Assembly (NCBI GenBank): GCA_903772945.1
Contig: CAICTM010000052.1
Span: 62,001-126,000, forward strand
Length of the DNA stretch: 64,000 bases
DNA from: Seminavis robusta
Lineage: Eukaryota > Bacillariophyta > Bacillariophyceae > Naviculales > Naviculaceae
Reading direction: 5' to 3'
The position numbers and the translations under genes were made by a program. The notes beneath the pieces were generated by a model. That model saw only the letters and a list, made by a program, of their open reading frames with translations, did not search any database and had not been told where the DNA came from. Numbering within the stretch: the first letter of the stretch is position 1; each line of letters begins with the position of its first letter. This document shows, piece by piece, positions 34,436 through 43,981 of the stretch.

Positions 34436-34576
34436 GGTATCTGCTTCTAGCTTGCTATGGGAATCTGCTTCTAGCTAGGGGATCTGCTTCTAGCTATTTA
34501 AGCGCAAGTTAAGCACTAGCTAAGCACTACAGGTATCTGCTTCTAGTTAGCTAGCTAATAGGGGTATCTGCTTCTA
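34436..34576. repeat. Five dispersed copies of GGNATCTGCTTCTAG
   Basis: Copies start near 34436, 34459, 34478, 34532 and 34562, about 320 bp upstream of the HSF start. Three are closely spaced, and two follow after a TTAAGC-containing insert. Confidence 0.75.
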
Positions 34577-34898
34577 CACTGAAACCTTTCTGCCGAGGTT
34601 ACACAGCTCCGCTGGCTTAAATAATTGCAGAACAAGCCTCCCAGGTGTGTTCGGGTTAGAAGGACATCCACTGGTACTGTGTTTGCACTCACCGCCGATG
34701 CTGAAGCGGGTACTAGTACAGCACAGGCCGCGATTTCTCTCTCTCTAGACTATTTGTACTCCATCGATGGTGAGATTTGGAGTACTAGCTAGTAGCTAGT
34801 AGCACCTCTTTTGATTGAGAGCATTCCATTCATCATTCGATTGATGCTTGGATCCCTACAGGTACACGACGCTCCAAACAAAAAACCTCTATTTGAGA

Positions 34899-36343
34899 AT
34901 GGCTAAAGCTGGTTCTACATGTAGCATCATGAGTGCTGGGAGACTCCCTGTGGTTTTATCTGTGCTCCCCATGCCTGCAGCCTCCCCCATGGATAATGGT
35001 AATGTTAATGTTAGTTTTGGTGCAGGAGCATTTGGATCGCAGCAGCAGCAGCAGCAGCAGCAACAGCATGGTCCCAACTGTAACACCAACATGGATCTTC
35101 AGCTTGCATCTTTTCCTGTCAAGCTCCATGCCATGCTTTCTTCGATCGACCTCACTGGCAGTCACGTTGATATCGTAACATGGAGACCACATGGTCGTCT
35201 CTTTGTGGTCAAGGATAGAAACCGCTTCATCAATGAAGTCATTCCTTGGTAAGTGAAGATGATTGAAGATTGAAGATTGAAGAAAGATGCATCTTGGGCT
35301 TCCCAAACCAAACCAACCAACCTCTATCCAGCACTCATCGCCCTACTTTCATTCCTCTTACCCATGCATTCAGTTGGTGTTTCACCATGACCAGCTACGC
35401 TTCTTTCCAGAGACAGGTGAGTGAAGGGAACTGTCTCAAAGTCATTACTATGGTAGCGTGATGGCCAACAGCATGCCACTCACAGATCACATTTTCATTC
35501 ATCTCCTAGCTTAACATCTATGGCTTTCGAAGCTTGTCCTCGGGGCCTGATAAAGGAGGTACTGTACCACAAGCATCAAAGAGAATCCGGTTTCTTGGTC
35601 TCATAGCCATCTCACACATGTTTGGTTTCTTCTTGTTGCACCAAGGCTACTATCATGAGATGTTCTTGCGGGGACATCCTGAGTTGGCCACTCAAATCCC
35701 ACGCCAGAAGCTCAAGGGTATGTGTTCGTCAAGTCAGATCTGTTCCTTTCAGGGTTGCTTGCCTTCTTTGTCCCCTCACGGTTTGATTGTGTTGCTTCAT
35801 TGCTGCGCAGGCAAAGGACCCCGCAAACCAGCCACCCCACACAATGAGCCCAACTTCTACACCATGCCACCTGTAACAGCACCCCTACCTCCTCAGAGAG
35901 CTCCTCCCGCTGCTTTCCCCCCTCCTCGGATTCACGAGTCTCCCATGGAAGGAACGACCCTCGGAAGGCTCTTATTCAATGACCCCTCTGTGCTCTCCAG
36001 GGCTGTTGCAGCCGAGATGTATGCTTTGCCTACAAACAGTGCGCAGCAGAGAGATCCTCAACATGCACGTAACCGCGTCTCTTCGATGAATCAAGAGCAC
36101 TCGTTCATACAACCTCGGGAATCAGAGAACCTCGTTTCGGTTGGACAAGGTCTCGAAGAGGAACTTGTGGAGCTCATTCTTGAAAATCGAGCTCGTGGTG
36201 CTGGAGAATCTGATACCGTGGTTAACATTTCCACCAATGACTTCATGGGACAAAACGAGGAGGCAGGAATCTACAGCAATTTCGACTTTGAACCACTGCC
36301 AGTATGCCGTGATGCTCGAGATTACCGAGGCCGCAACCACTAA
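34899..36343 (+). CDS. Heat-shock-factor-type transcription factor with diverged DNA-binding domain
   Basis: Exons 34899-35248, 35374-35416, 35510-35558, 35646-35717 and 35811-36343 give 348 codons plus stop, with all phases closing. The N-terminus carries a poly-Gln run. The HSF domain reads LHAMLSS, DIVTWRPHGRLFVVKDRNRFINEVIP, SFQRQLNIYGFRSLSSGPDKGGYY and HEMFLRGHPELATQIPRQKLKG. The segment before SFQRQ is WCFTMTSYA, lacking the usual Phe-Lys/Asn-x-Ser-Lys pattern. After it comes GPRKPATPHNEPNFYTMP, as in the HSF at 18540. EEELVELILENRAR near the C-terminus also matches a motif there. ATG 34899 is the first ATG of the frame; 34926 is an alternative. It is a nuclear transcription factor by family; its targets are unknown. 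Confidence 0.87.
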
Positions 36344-36912
36344 GCGGCGTACTGGTACCGTGTACCGGTACCGGAAACACTTAATTGCTCCAAATGAATG
36401 GCACTGCACCCATTTTAGCCTACACATTATTTCTAAAGTTGAACATCATCAGAAGCGCCATTGTCTTGCTTTGCATTTTCAGCTGGGCTTGTGACGACAA
36501 CCTCTCGCGCCTCCTTTGTATGCCCGTCACAAACTGCTATTACTCCCTGTACCTGTATGGTACCTGTACGGTATTCAGGCTCAAGGGACTTCAACAGCGG
36601 TCAGAGGATACTAGTACGCGGGGCTGAGATTGAAATCATTCAAGCTGCTTTTGATGGCCGGGGTAAACAGCGCCGATTGGAGTGCCGATGTGCCGATGCT
36701 CGCGAATGCGCCCTCAGATCTATTCTTCTTGGAATGCAACTGGACAGAGCAGGCCGCTTTGCTGGCTTTGTGTCGGAGAAAGATCCAACCGCATCCACCG
36801 ATCTCAGGCAACATCACAACCTTGAAACTGATGGCAGCTAGCTCTACTAGCACGAGCAAGGAGCAAAACAGTTAACATATCGTCAGTATAGAGTAAGCTC
36901 CTGAAACTAAGA
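36344..36912. other. Intergenic, between HSF and BioF-like genes
   Basis: No gene supported. It includes a TACCGGTACCGG palindrome cluster just after the HSF stop and otherwise unremarkable sequence, with the promoter of the BioF-like gene at its right end. Confidence 0.5.
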
Positions 36913-38394
36913 ATGCGTAAGATGGACGAGTCTCAGGCGACATCACTATTAGGTGCAAGTTGGCTTGAATCCGGCATGAAGAGTACTTTAGCGCAACGAG
37001 CAGCCAAAGGCAGTCTGAGGGTATACAAGGAGTATTGGCCTTCAGATGGCGTAAGTGTGGATATTACAGGTACATGTAGTAGAAATAGAAGTAGCAATGC
37101 TGAAGAGGTGATTGACTTTTCCAGCAACGATTACTTGGGATTGGCCAGAGACTCTGCACAGCAAGCGCTCGTAGTATCTCGCTATCAGAGTCTCCTTAGT
37201 ACAAATGCTACACACACAGGTACAAGCACTAGTGCTAGTGCTACACTGGGATCCACGGGATCAAGGCTGCTTTCGGGGGATTCTCACTATGCTCGTCAGT
37301 TGGAACACAGACTGGCCAAATGGCACAATCGACCCTCTGCATTGCTCTTCAATTCAGGCTATGATGCAAATTTGGCAGTCTTGTCGTGTCTCCCTCAAAT
37401 TGACAAATTCCTGTTTGACGAGTTTGCACACAACAGTCTTCACATGGGCATGAGACTGTCCCTCTCTAGGAGAAGCAGAAATCATGATACCACAAGTGCC
37501 AGTACAAGTGATAAATTGCAAGAACAAAAGGAAAGATTTCGACACAACAACGTACAAGATTTGAGGCAAAAACTGCTAAACACGTCCAAACTCAAGGTTC
37601 TCATTGTGGTAGAGAGTGTCTACAGCATGGATGGGGATGTGGCACCCCTTCGAGAAATGCTAGATCTAGCACACAAATTCGGAGCTCTTGTACTGGTCGA
37701 TGAAGCTCATGGCATTGGTGTCTTTGGAGATGATCAAGGCAGCAACTCGCGAGGAACCGGTGTTCTCACACAACTTCATCTCGAAAATCATCCCGCTTTG
37801 GCATGTTCCGTCCATACCTTTGGAAAAGCGGCAGGATGTCACGGAGCAGTGGTTTGTGGATCCAACACACTGCGACAATATCTTTGGAATTATGCCTGGC
37901 CTTTGGTATATTCCACGTCGTTGCCATTGCATTCCCTGGTCGCTATTGAATGCTCCTATGAATCCATGACGAGTTCCAGGGGCAAGGCGTTACGGCTGTA
38001 CACTCAAAATTTAGTGTCCTTCTTTCGAACACTGGTCCAAGAATACATCATTGATCGACAACGACAGCAGTCAAACTCCTCAAACAACAACGACAACGAT
38101 AACAACCACCAACGGCTATTATATTTGCTACCATCCATGTCGCCCATTCAGGCACTTGTACTACCACAGAATGGAAATCAAGCCTGTACCCAGTTTTGTG
38201 AGCATGTTTGGCAAAAATCAAACCAAACAATTCGCTTATACCCCATCAAATCACCCACGGTCCCAGTAGGAAAGGAACGGATACGGATCATTCTCCATGG
38301 ACACAACCGAAAAGCGCAGGTTCAAAGGCTCGTGGAATGCATGGCTCAAAGCCTGGTCGCCATGAACCTCATGCCACCCACTGCCAAATTGTAA
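36913..38394 (+). CDS. 8-amino-7-oxononanoate synthase-like (BioF-type) PLP enzyme with PTS1 end
   Basis: 493 residues, one exon. It belongs to the alpha-oxoamine synthase family of fold-type I PLP enzymes: DFSSNDYLGLA, GSTGSRLLSGD, HNSLHMG (His173 stacks on PLP), ESVYSMDGDVAP, VDEAHGIGVFG (Asp263, His266) and HTFGKAAGCHGA (Schiff-base Lys305). VPVGKERIRIILHGHN is the usual substrate-binding end. The best family guess is 8-amino-7-oxononanoate synthase, which condenses pimeloyl-thioester with alanine in biotin synthesis. Relatives making 5-aminolevulinate or sphingoid bases share these motifs, so the assignment is likely rather than certain. The protein ends in AKL, a type 1 peroxisomal targeting signal. 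Two Ser/Asn-rich insertions (residues 183-212 and about 390-405) enlarge it relative to bacterial enzymes of about 385 residues. Confidence 0.85.
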   Translation: MRKMDESQATSLLGASWLESGMKSTLAQRAAKGSLRVYKEYWPSDGVSVDITGTCSRNRSSNAEEVIDFSSNDYLGLARDSAQQALVVSRYQSLLSTNATHTGTSTSASATLGSTGSRLLSGDSHYARQLEHRLAKWHNRPSALLFNSGYDANLAVLSCLPQIDKFLFDEFAHNSLHMGMRLSLSRRSRNHDTTSASTSDKLQEQKERFRHNNVQDLRQKLLNTSKLKVLIVVESVYSMDGDVAPLREMLDLAHKFGALVLVDEAHGIGVFGDDQGSNSRGTGVLTQLHLENHPALACSVHTFGKAAGCHGAVVCGSNTLRQYLWNYAWPLVYSTSLPLHSLVAIECSYESMTSSRGKALRLYTQNLVSFFRTLVQEYIIDRQRQQSNSSNNNDNDNNHQRLLYLLPSMSPIQALVLPQNGNQACTQFCEHVWQKSNQTIRLYPIKSPTVPVGKERIRIILHGHNRKAQVQRLVECMAQSLVAMNLMPPTAKL

Positions 38395-39602
38395 ACTTGA
38401 GAAAAACAGCAAGCTTATTAAAAAGAGTTGATCTGGCTGATCTACGCTATCTGAATTGCGATGTTGCAAAATGAACCTTATGTTGGTAAATGTTGATTTG
38501 CAACTTTGACATATGAGCTGGAGTTGCGAGCTCAGACCACGATATCGCGATCTTTGGTGCTCGGATGGAGCGAATGTAACTTTTTAGTCAGAAACAATCC
38601 AGGAAGGTTGGAGCCACTGCGGTGTCGTTTTGCGTCCCGTCGGTGGATGAGTCACAGTTCGTGACCAAGTCCCACCTTCTTGAGAATGCCAATGTGTGGG
38701 AGAACTGGGAGATGTTAAAATAAGCGGGAATTCTCCGTTTTTTAAACACCACCAGCTTTTTCCCTGCTTTGTTTAACACCACCAGTTTTCTTCCCCTTTT
38801 GTTTAACACTAAGGCAAACAAGCTGTAAACATGCTGTATCATGAAACCAAAGAAATAATGAGAGTTTTGATTCAGGCATCACAAGAAACTCTTGTTTCTC
38901 CAAATTGACTAAGTGTGTTCAAATACGGGACTGAAGGACAATAGAGCTAGAGAGCACAAAGTGGATGTTAAAGCTTTGGGAATGAATAAACTGGTGGTGT
39001 TCAAAAAAGCGAGAATTCCCGATTCTTTTAACATCTCCCTGGTGCGACCTTGTTTTCTAAAGAAGCGCGAAGACAACCTCATGCTGACGAAAACGTCGGT
39101 GCGCGCTCACGCAACGAAAGATTTTGTTTGGTGGTGCCGGCCGCGGTGGCGTGGGCGGATCTGGTTTAGAACCATCAGGTAGATGAGGTAATCATTTACT
39201 GTATAAATCTTTGGTGAGAAAAGGTTTAAAGCTACAAATATCAATTCCCCATCCTTCCCGAGTGACGCTTGCTTCCATCGTGATCCAAAGAAGCACGCAC
39301 AAACAGGAAACACACAACAAAAAGCCAAAGCGAGAAAACAAAAAAGCGATTGATCATTCCAACAGCAGTCTACTAGCTAGCCGCTGCTCTGCTACTAGAT
39401 AGCGCTAGTGCTAGACTCTCTGCCTCTTGTCTCTGGTGTTTCTCCTACAACTACAACAACAACTGCTACTAGCTATTATAGCATAGCTTATACCAGTAGC
39501 TAGAAGACCAGAAGAGACAGCGCTGATCTTTTAGCTTGGCGATCAAGAGTGCTTTCTTATTTTCTTTTTGTACCAATCCTACCTGGATTTCTACAGAGCA
39601 CC
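38395..39602. other. Intergenic with a foldback repeat
   Basis: No gene. It contains the inverted repeat pair at 38705-39042 and, at its right end, the 5' flank of the ubiquitin protease gene. The TTTAACACCACCAG sequence is repeated twice in the left arm. Confidence 0.6.
38705..39042. repeat. Foldback element with arms of about 55 bp
   Basis: Left arm 38705-38760 and right arm 38988-39042 are inverted copies, about 85-90% identical by eye. They share GGGAGATGTTAAAA, CGGGAATTCTC and AACACCACCAG. The 227-bp core has no coding signal. It is probably a non-autonomous DNA element. Confidence 0.75.
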
Positions 39603-42600
39603 ATGGTGGCTGATTCCGCTCTTGTTTCACTGCCAGTTCCAGTGCCAGTGCCAATCCAAGTAGGATTACCAGTAGGAGTGTCAATGCATGGAGTGGAGAG
39701 CGAAGCTTCATCTTCTCTACAAGCAACAGCAACAGAAGGATCCAGGCAACAAAACAGCAGAGCTGCTGAAATACTCCGTATCGATTTACCCCAATCTCGA
39801 GAAATGAAAGACAAGAAATTAGCACCTGCCACTGCTAGTACCACTTCTACATGTACTAGTACTAGCAGCACTGATCCTGACCCTGACCATCACAGAAACA
39901 CTGCCAACAGTAGCCCTACCAGTGTGGCCACCTGCATGAATGGACAAGGCCAAAGCAAACAACAGATTCAACAGACCTTGGAGCTAGATCTTCAATTGCC
40001 CATCAATCAAGATACTACAACCAAAGGTACTACTAGTACTGAAAACAAGCCAGAAAATCACAAAGCCTACACCTCAGGCTCATCAGGACAGAATGGTCAC
40101 AACCAATCAAAAGAGGACCAACCAAGTGAGACCAAGAACAAAGCTACCAATGGCCATGGACATGGACAAGGACATGCCAAGTTTTCAAGTGCCACTGAAG
40201 AACCCATCACCATGTCACCAGATGCACTGGCATCAGTGATGAAAGATGTACAGTTTTCGGAAGCACAAGATACTGATGCCATTCTATTGACAAACAAAAA
40301 TACAAACACAAACAATACCAACGTCAGAATCAACACACTTTCCATTCAATCCAACCAAAATTCATCCAACATCTGGGGATTCCTCTTTGGCAGGCCTTGG
40401 GATGTCTCATACTCGACTTCTTCATTGACCAGGCACACCAACCACTACTTCGATCATCCACTCAACAACAGCCCTATTCCTCATTGGTTGGCACTCATAC
40501 TCGGAGATGTTCTGCAACGCCTCACCCTACAAATTCCACTCAGATCGCCCTTTGTGCTACCCAGAATGATTTCTCTCCTTTGGAATAGAGGACCCAATCA
40601 TCAACAATGCACACACGATGCGAACAACTCAACTGCATCCGAAAACCAACATCCTGCCTTTCACCTACCCTCATCACTCACCGCTATTAGCAGAATCTTC
40701 TCCTCTCATCCACACAATACCCTGCGCAGGACTCCCGTCGTGCATGGAATTCCAAACTACGGACAAACTTGCTTTCTCAATGTCGTACTGCAGTCACTGG
40801 CGTCCTTGGATTCGGTCATTGCCTATGCCGAATGGATCGACATGGAACAGAAACAACGGCTGCAACCGCAAGGCGCAGCAGCAACCATACCAATAAGACG
40901 CAAAAAGGCGCCAGTCACAACCACGGCCAGTCAATTGCTCTTGCCACTGCTTCGATCTCTTAATGGGCAACCATCGACGCTCGATGGAACGAGATTGGAT
41001 CCAAGAGAATTACTATGGAGAATTGCACAAAAGAATTCACAGTTTCAAGCACAACGACATGGACTTTTTGGATTCTCGTCGCCCGCTCATGCCACAGGAG
41101 AACAACAGGATGCGCAAGAATTGTTGCAGGCATTGCTGGAAATGATGATCTTGGATGCAAAATTGGAAGCACCCAAAGCTGACAACAGCAACAACGATGA
41201 GGCTTCCGCAAGAGTGGCAACCGAGGATGACGACGGTCGATCTGACGTGGTCAAGACACCCTCCCAGCGATCGGGAATGTCGCTCACATCCATGCTGCCA
41301 GCGTTGGAAGAAACGAAAGAAGAAGACGCGATCCTTCATGACGATGATGAAGTGCTCACCTGCATGTCCGACAAATGGTCGCCACGAAACAGCACCAACA
41401 ACAGTCTTTGTGGAGATGAACAGGCCACCAACCACCACAACTCTAACGTGCCTGATAATGTAGGAACGGGAACGCTTTCCGATCCTTCCGTTTGGAATCA
41501 GGTGCAAATGGTGGATTCGGCTGGCATCATCTCTTCCTACGACGACGCTCGAAAACAAGACACCACGAACACAAACCTTCCTTCTTCCTTGGCGTCCTCC
41601 TTCCTATCCACAACTTCCACCGTCGTCACTTCCAATTCACGAGACCAGCAACCTGCGCAGCAAACCTCTCCTCTCTCGGCTTCCATGCAAATCATGCTCT
41701 CCACAATCTCTTCCATCACCAAGACGCCTCTTTCTTGTTGGACTGGATCGTTGGTCAAATGTGAGGCTTGCGGTCACAACCGGGCTGTTCGCAACCAAGA
41801 ATGGCGAGATATTCCCATTGTTCCTACGGCACTGCGAAATCCATCCATCATGTCTAGCAACAACAGTCTGCCGCCCTGTCAGTTGCAAGAATGTCTACAG
41901 AATTTTACGCAGGTAGAACGAGTCACGGATGTCGAATGTGGGAATTGTTCCCTCCAACGAGACATGCAGCATTGGCAAGAAGAAGTAGACATGCTGCGGG
42001 ATGCCGTGACAAGCTTGGAACAGCGTCGACGACAACGTCCAGGTGATGCGACCACTGTATTGGAAAAGGGGGAATTGTTGCGCATGGAACTGGAAGATGC
42101 GGAGGCCAAGCTCCTCCATCTTTCGCAGCAAGATCCAGATGAATACGACCCACGCCATTGCACAGAAGCAGACGAAGACGACGTGGCAGGAAACGCTCCA
42201 AATGCAACCATGATTCGCGCGAATGCTCTCAAATGCCTCGTTCTGACGAGACTGCCGTCGGTCCTGTGCCTACACGTGCAGCGCCGGTATTACAATCCTG
42301 CAAGTGATCGCATGTCCAAGACTCTTCAGCACGTTTTCTTTGACGAAATGCTTGATTTGGCACCCTACTGTGCGTACGGAGGAGGGAATCTCAATGCCCA
42401 AAGAATCTTTGCAGACAAGAACAGCAGCGGCAGCAGTCCACTCGATCGTCAGAAACAACAATCGTCGCCCATCTGGTACCGGCTAGCCAGTGTCATTGAA
42501 CACAAGGGCAATGCGTTCGGGGGCCACTATGTGTGCTACCGACGGCTGCCGACTCATTTGCAGACTCCCGACAACGAATCCAAATGGTACTTCTGCTCCG

Positions 42601-42677
42601 ACGACGTGGTTCACATCGTCGGCTGGAATCAAGTCCAGAGAGCGCAAGCCTACATGCTTTTCTACGAGGCCATGTAG
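39603..42677 (+). CDS. Ubiquitin-specific protease (USP/C19 family)
   Basis: 1,024 residues from ATG 39603, which lies in a CCATGG context. The first 380 residues are low-complexity (Thr/Ser/Asn/Gln). The catalytic domain starts at VHGIPNYGQTCFLNVVLQSLAS, with Cys390 as nucleophile and Gln in place of the usual Asn in GNTCFLN. It continues with GEQQDAQELLQALLE, a long acidic insertion, CWTGSLVKCEACGHNRAV and ECGNCS (zinc-binding Cys pairs), a coiled-coil insertion (MQHWQEEVDMLRDAVTSLEQ), the His box EHKGNAFGGHYVCY (His975) and WYFCSDDVVHIV. It removes ubiquitin from proteins, probably in the cytosol or at organelle surfaces. The closest type by layout may be the USP30/UBP27 group, but this is not certain. 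No introns. Confidence 0.92.
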   Translation: MVADSALVSLPVPVPVPIQVGLPVGVSMHGVESEASSSLQATATEGSRQQNSRAAEILRIDLPQSREMKDKKLAPATASTTSTCTSTSSTDPDPDHHRNTANSSPTSVATCMNGQGQSKQQIQQTLELDLQLPINQDTTTKGTTSTENKPENHKAYTSGSSGQNGHNQSKEDQPSETKNKATNGHGHGQGHAKFSSATEEPITMSPDALASVMKDVQFSEAQDTDAILLTNKNTNTNNTNVRINTLSIQSNQNSSNIWGFLFGRPWDVSYSTSSLTRHTNHYFDHPLNNSPIPHWLALILGDVLQRLTLQIPLRSPFVLPRMISLLWNRGPNHQQCTHDANNSTASENQHPAFHLPSSLTAISRIFSSHPHNTLRRTPVVHGIPNYGQTCFLNVVLQSLASLDSVIAYAEWIDMEQKQRLQPQGAAATIPIRRKKAPVTTTASQLLLPLLRSLNGQPSTLDGTRLDPRELLWRIAQKNSQFQAQRHGLFGFSSPAHATGEQQDAQELLQALLEMMILDAKLEAPKADNSNNDEASARVATEDDDGRSDVVKTPSQRSGMSLTSMLPALEETKEEDAILHDDDEVLTCMSDKWSPRNSTNNSLCGDEQATNHHNSNVPDNVGTGTLSDPSVWNQVQMVDSAGIISSYDDARKQDTTNTNLPSSLASSFLSTTSTVVTSNSRDQQPAQQTSPLSASMQIMLSTISSITKTPLSCWTGSLVKCEACGHNRAVRNQEWRDIPIVPTALRNPSIMSSNNSLPPCQLQECLQNFTQVERVTDVECGNCSLQRDMQHWQEEVDMLRDAVTSLEQRRRQRPGDATTVLEKGELLRMELEDAEAKLLHLSQQDPDEYDPRHCTEADEDDVAGNAPNATMIRANALKCLVLTRLPSVLCLHVQRRYYNPASDRMSKTLQHVFFDEMLDLAPYCAYGGGNLNAQRIFADKNSSGSSPLDRQKQQSSPIWYRLASVIEHKGNAFGGHYVCYRRLPTHLQTPDNESKWYFCSDDVVHIVGWNQVQRAQAYMLFYEAM

Positions 42678-43981
42678 ACTTTGCGGGGTTACTCGTTCTA
42701 TGAGTCGAAGAGGGGCAACGTCGCGTCTGGCTAACCTTTTTAAAACCCATCTTCTGAACAACTTTGTCTATTTCGATGAAGACTATCTAGTGTTTCCTTG
42801 GGTGTTGTGTCAGTTTCGGTCGACGATCTTCTGAACCGAATCGATCGTTCAATCAAAAGTTATGGGTCTGTGAGTCAGGATCAATGGCCGTTTCTTGGCT
42901 ACTAGGGAGAACTTGTCCGGCAAAGCTTCGTGCACCAACTGTTGGGGCTCTCGCAACAGAAGATTGTAAATACTGCTCGTAGTATACTCCGAGTCGAGTC
43001 GAATTCGTGTTGGCAAGACAGAAGCTCCACCCGCTCTGTGGTACAGTACCCTCAAAGGTCTGATCCAAGAATGTATGAAAGGTAATGGCGCGTGCTCCTA
43101 CCTTCCGCGTTCTGACCGTGAACTGGGTTGGCTTTCTCTCAGTCCCTCTCACAATTCGGGTTCAGAGGATGCAGCTTCCTGCAGTGTGATGGGCTTGGGG
43201 GGTGCTCAGTTTGTTTTGATTGAACATCCACATGAATGACTTTCAAATGGTGGCAATACAGAGGCTACTTTGATAGTTGTTTGTCACAGTATGGGGAGCA
43301 CTCACCTTCGCGCCAAGCTTTTGGTGTGGGAGGACAGGCTTTTGTTAATCATGGGACAATTCTCAACCGATGGAGTGAATCCCAAGAGAGGAACGGAGAT
43401 GTCAGTTGAATCTCGATGATTGTGTTGTTGCGTGGTGAATGATTCATTGCTGGGTGTTGTCGAGGCGAGCTTTTGAAAGAGGGCACGATCGCAGATTAGA
43501 CGAGCTGTTCCACGATGCATAAAATATTCCACGGTCCGCAGAGCCAGTCAAGCGAACCCGATGACACTGACTTCAAGAACTAGGAAACAAACGACGAGCC
43601 TCCGCTATTGCTGTTGGTACCGTTGCGTTGCTCATGCCATGGCAATAGCTAGTCTTGTCAACGCTGCACGGATCACTACCAGTATCGGATGCCTGATCGA
43701 TTAGGTTCAGGTGCTTTCGGGACGTCCTGGAATTCCTGCGTCTCGTACGGTACCCGGCAAAAAGAAGGCCGATTTCTTACATGATCAATAAATCAATAGG
43801 CAACCTGCTACGATTTTTACTTGCCATTCTGCGTCGTGCCTGCCGCCTTTTTGTTTGTTCTAAATTCTATATAGTCGAGCTAGCTAGCTAGATAACTAGG
43901 AGCAACTTCGTCCCAACCTGCAAATCCATGACCAGGAATTATGAGCTGGATTTACGTGCCACCTTTGCTTCGTTCGCTTCG
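42678..43981. other. Intergenic, convergent 3' regions
   Basis: Lies between convergent genes. Short frames such as 42853-43152 (minus) have no recognised domain. A CTAGCTAGCTAG palindrome lies near 43876. I see no gene. Confidence 0.5.

Larger units (their letters stand above)
32374..34898. other. Gene-poor region with several repeat types
   Basis: 2.5 kb without a supported gene. It contains a GAGTC repeat (32951-33022), a foldback repeat built on CAGTA/TACTG (33523-33865), and a TATCTGCTTCTAG repeat family (34436-34576) that lies within the presumed promoter of the HSF gene at 34899. Confidence 0.6.

Noticed and set aside
40097-41558. Several minus-strand frames inside the USP gene
   Set aside because: Shadows of the plus-strand coding frame, produced by its skewed composition.
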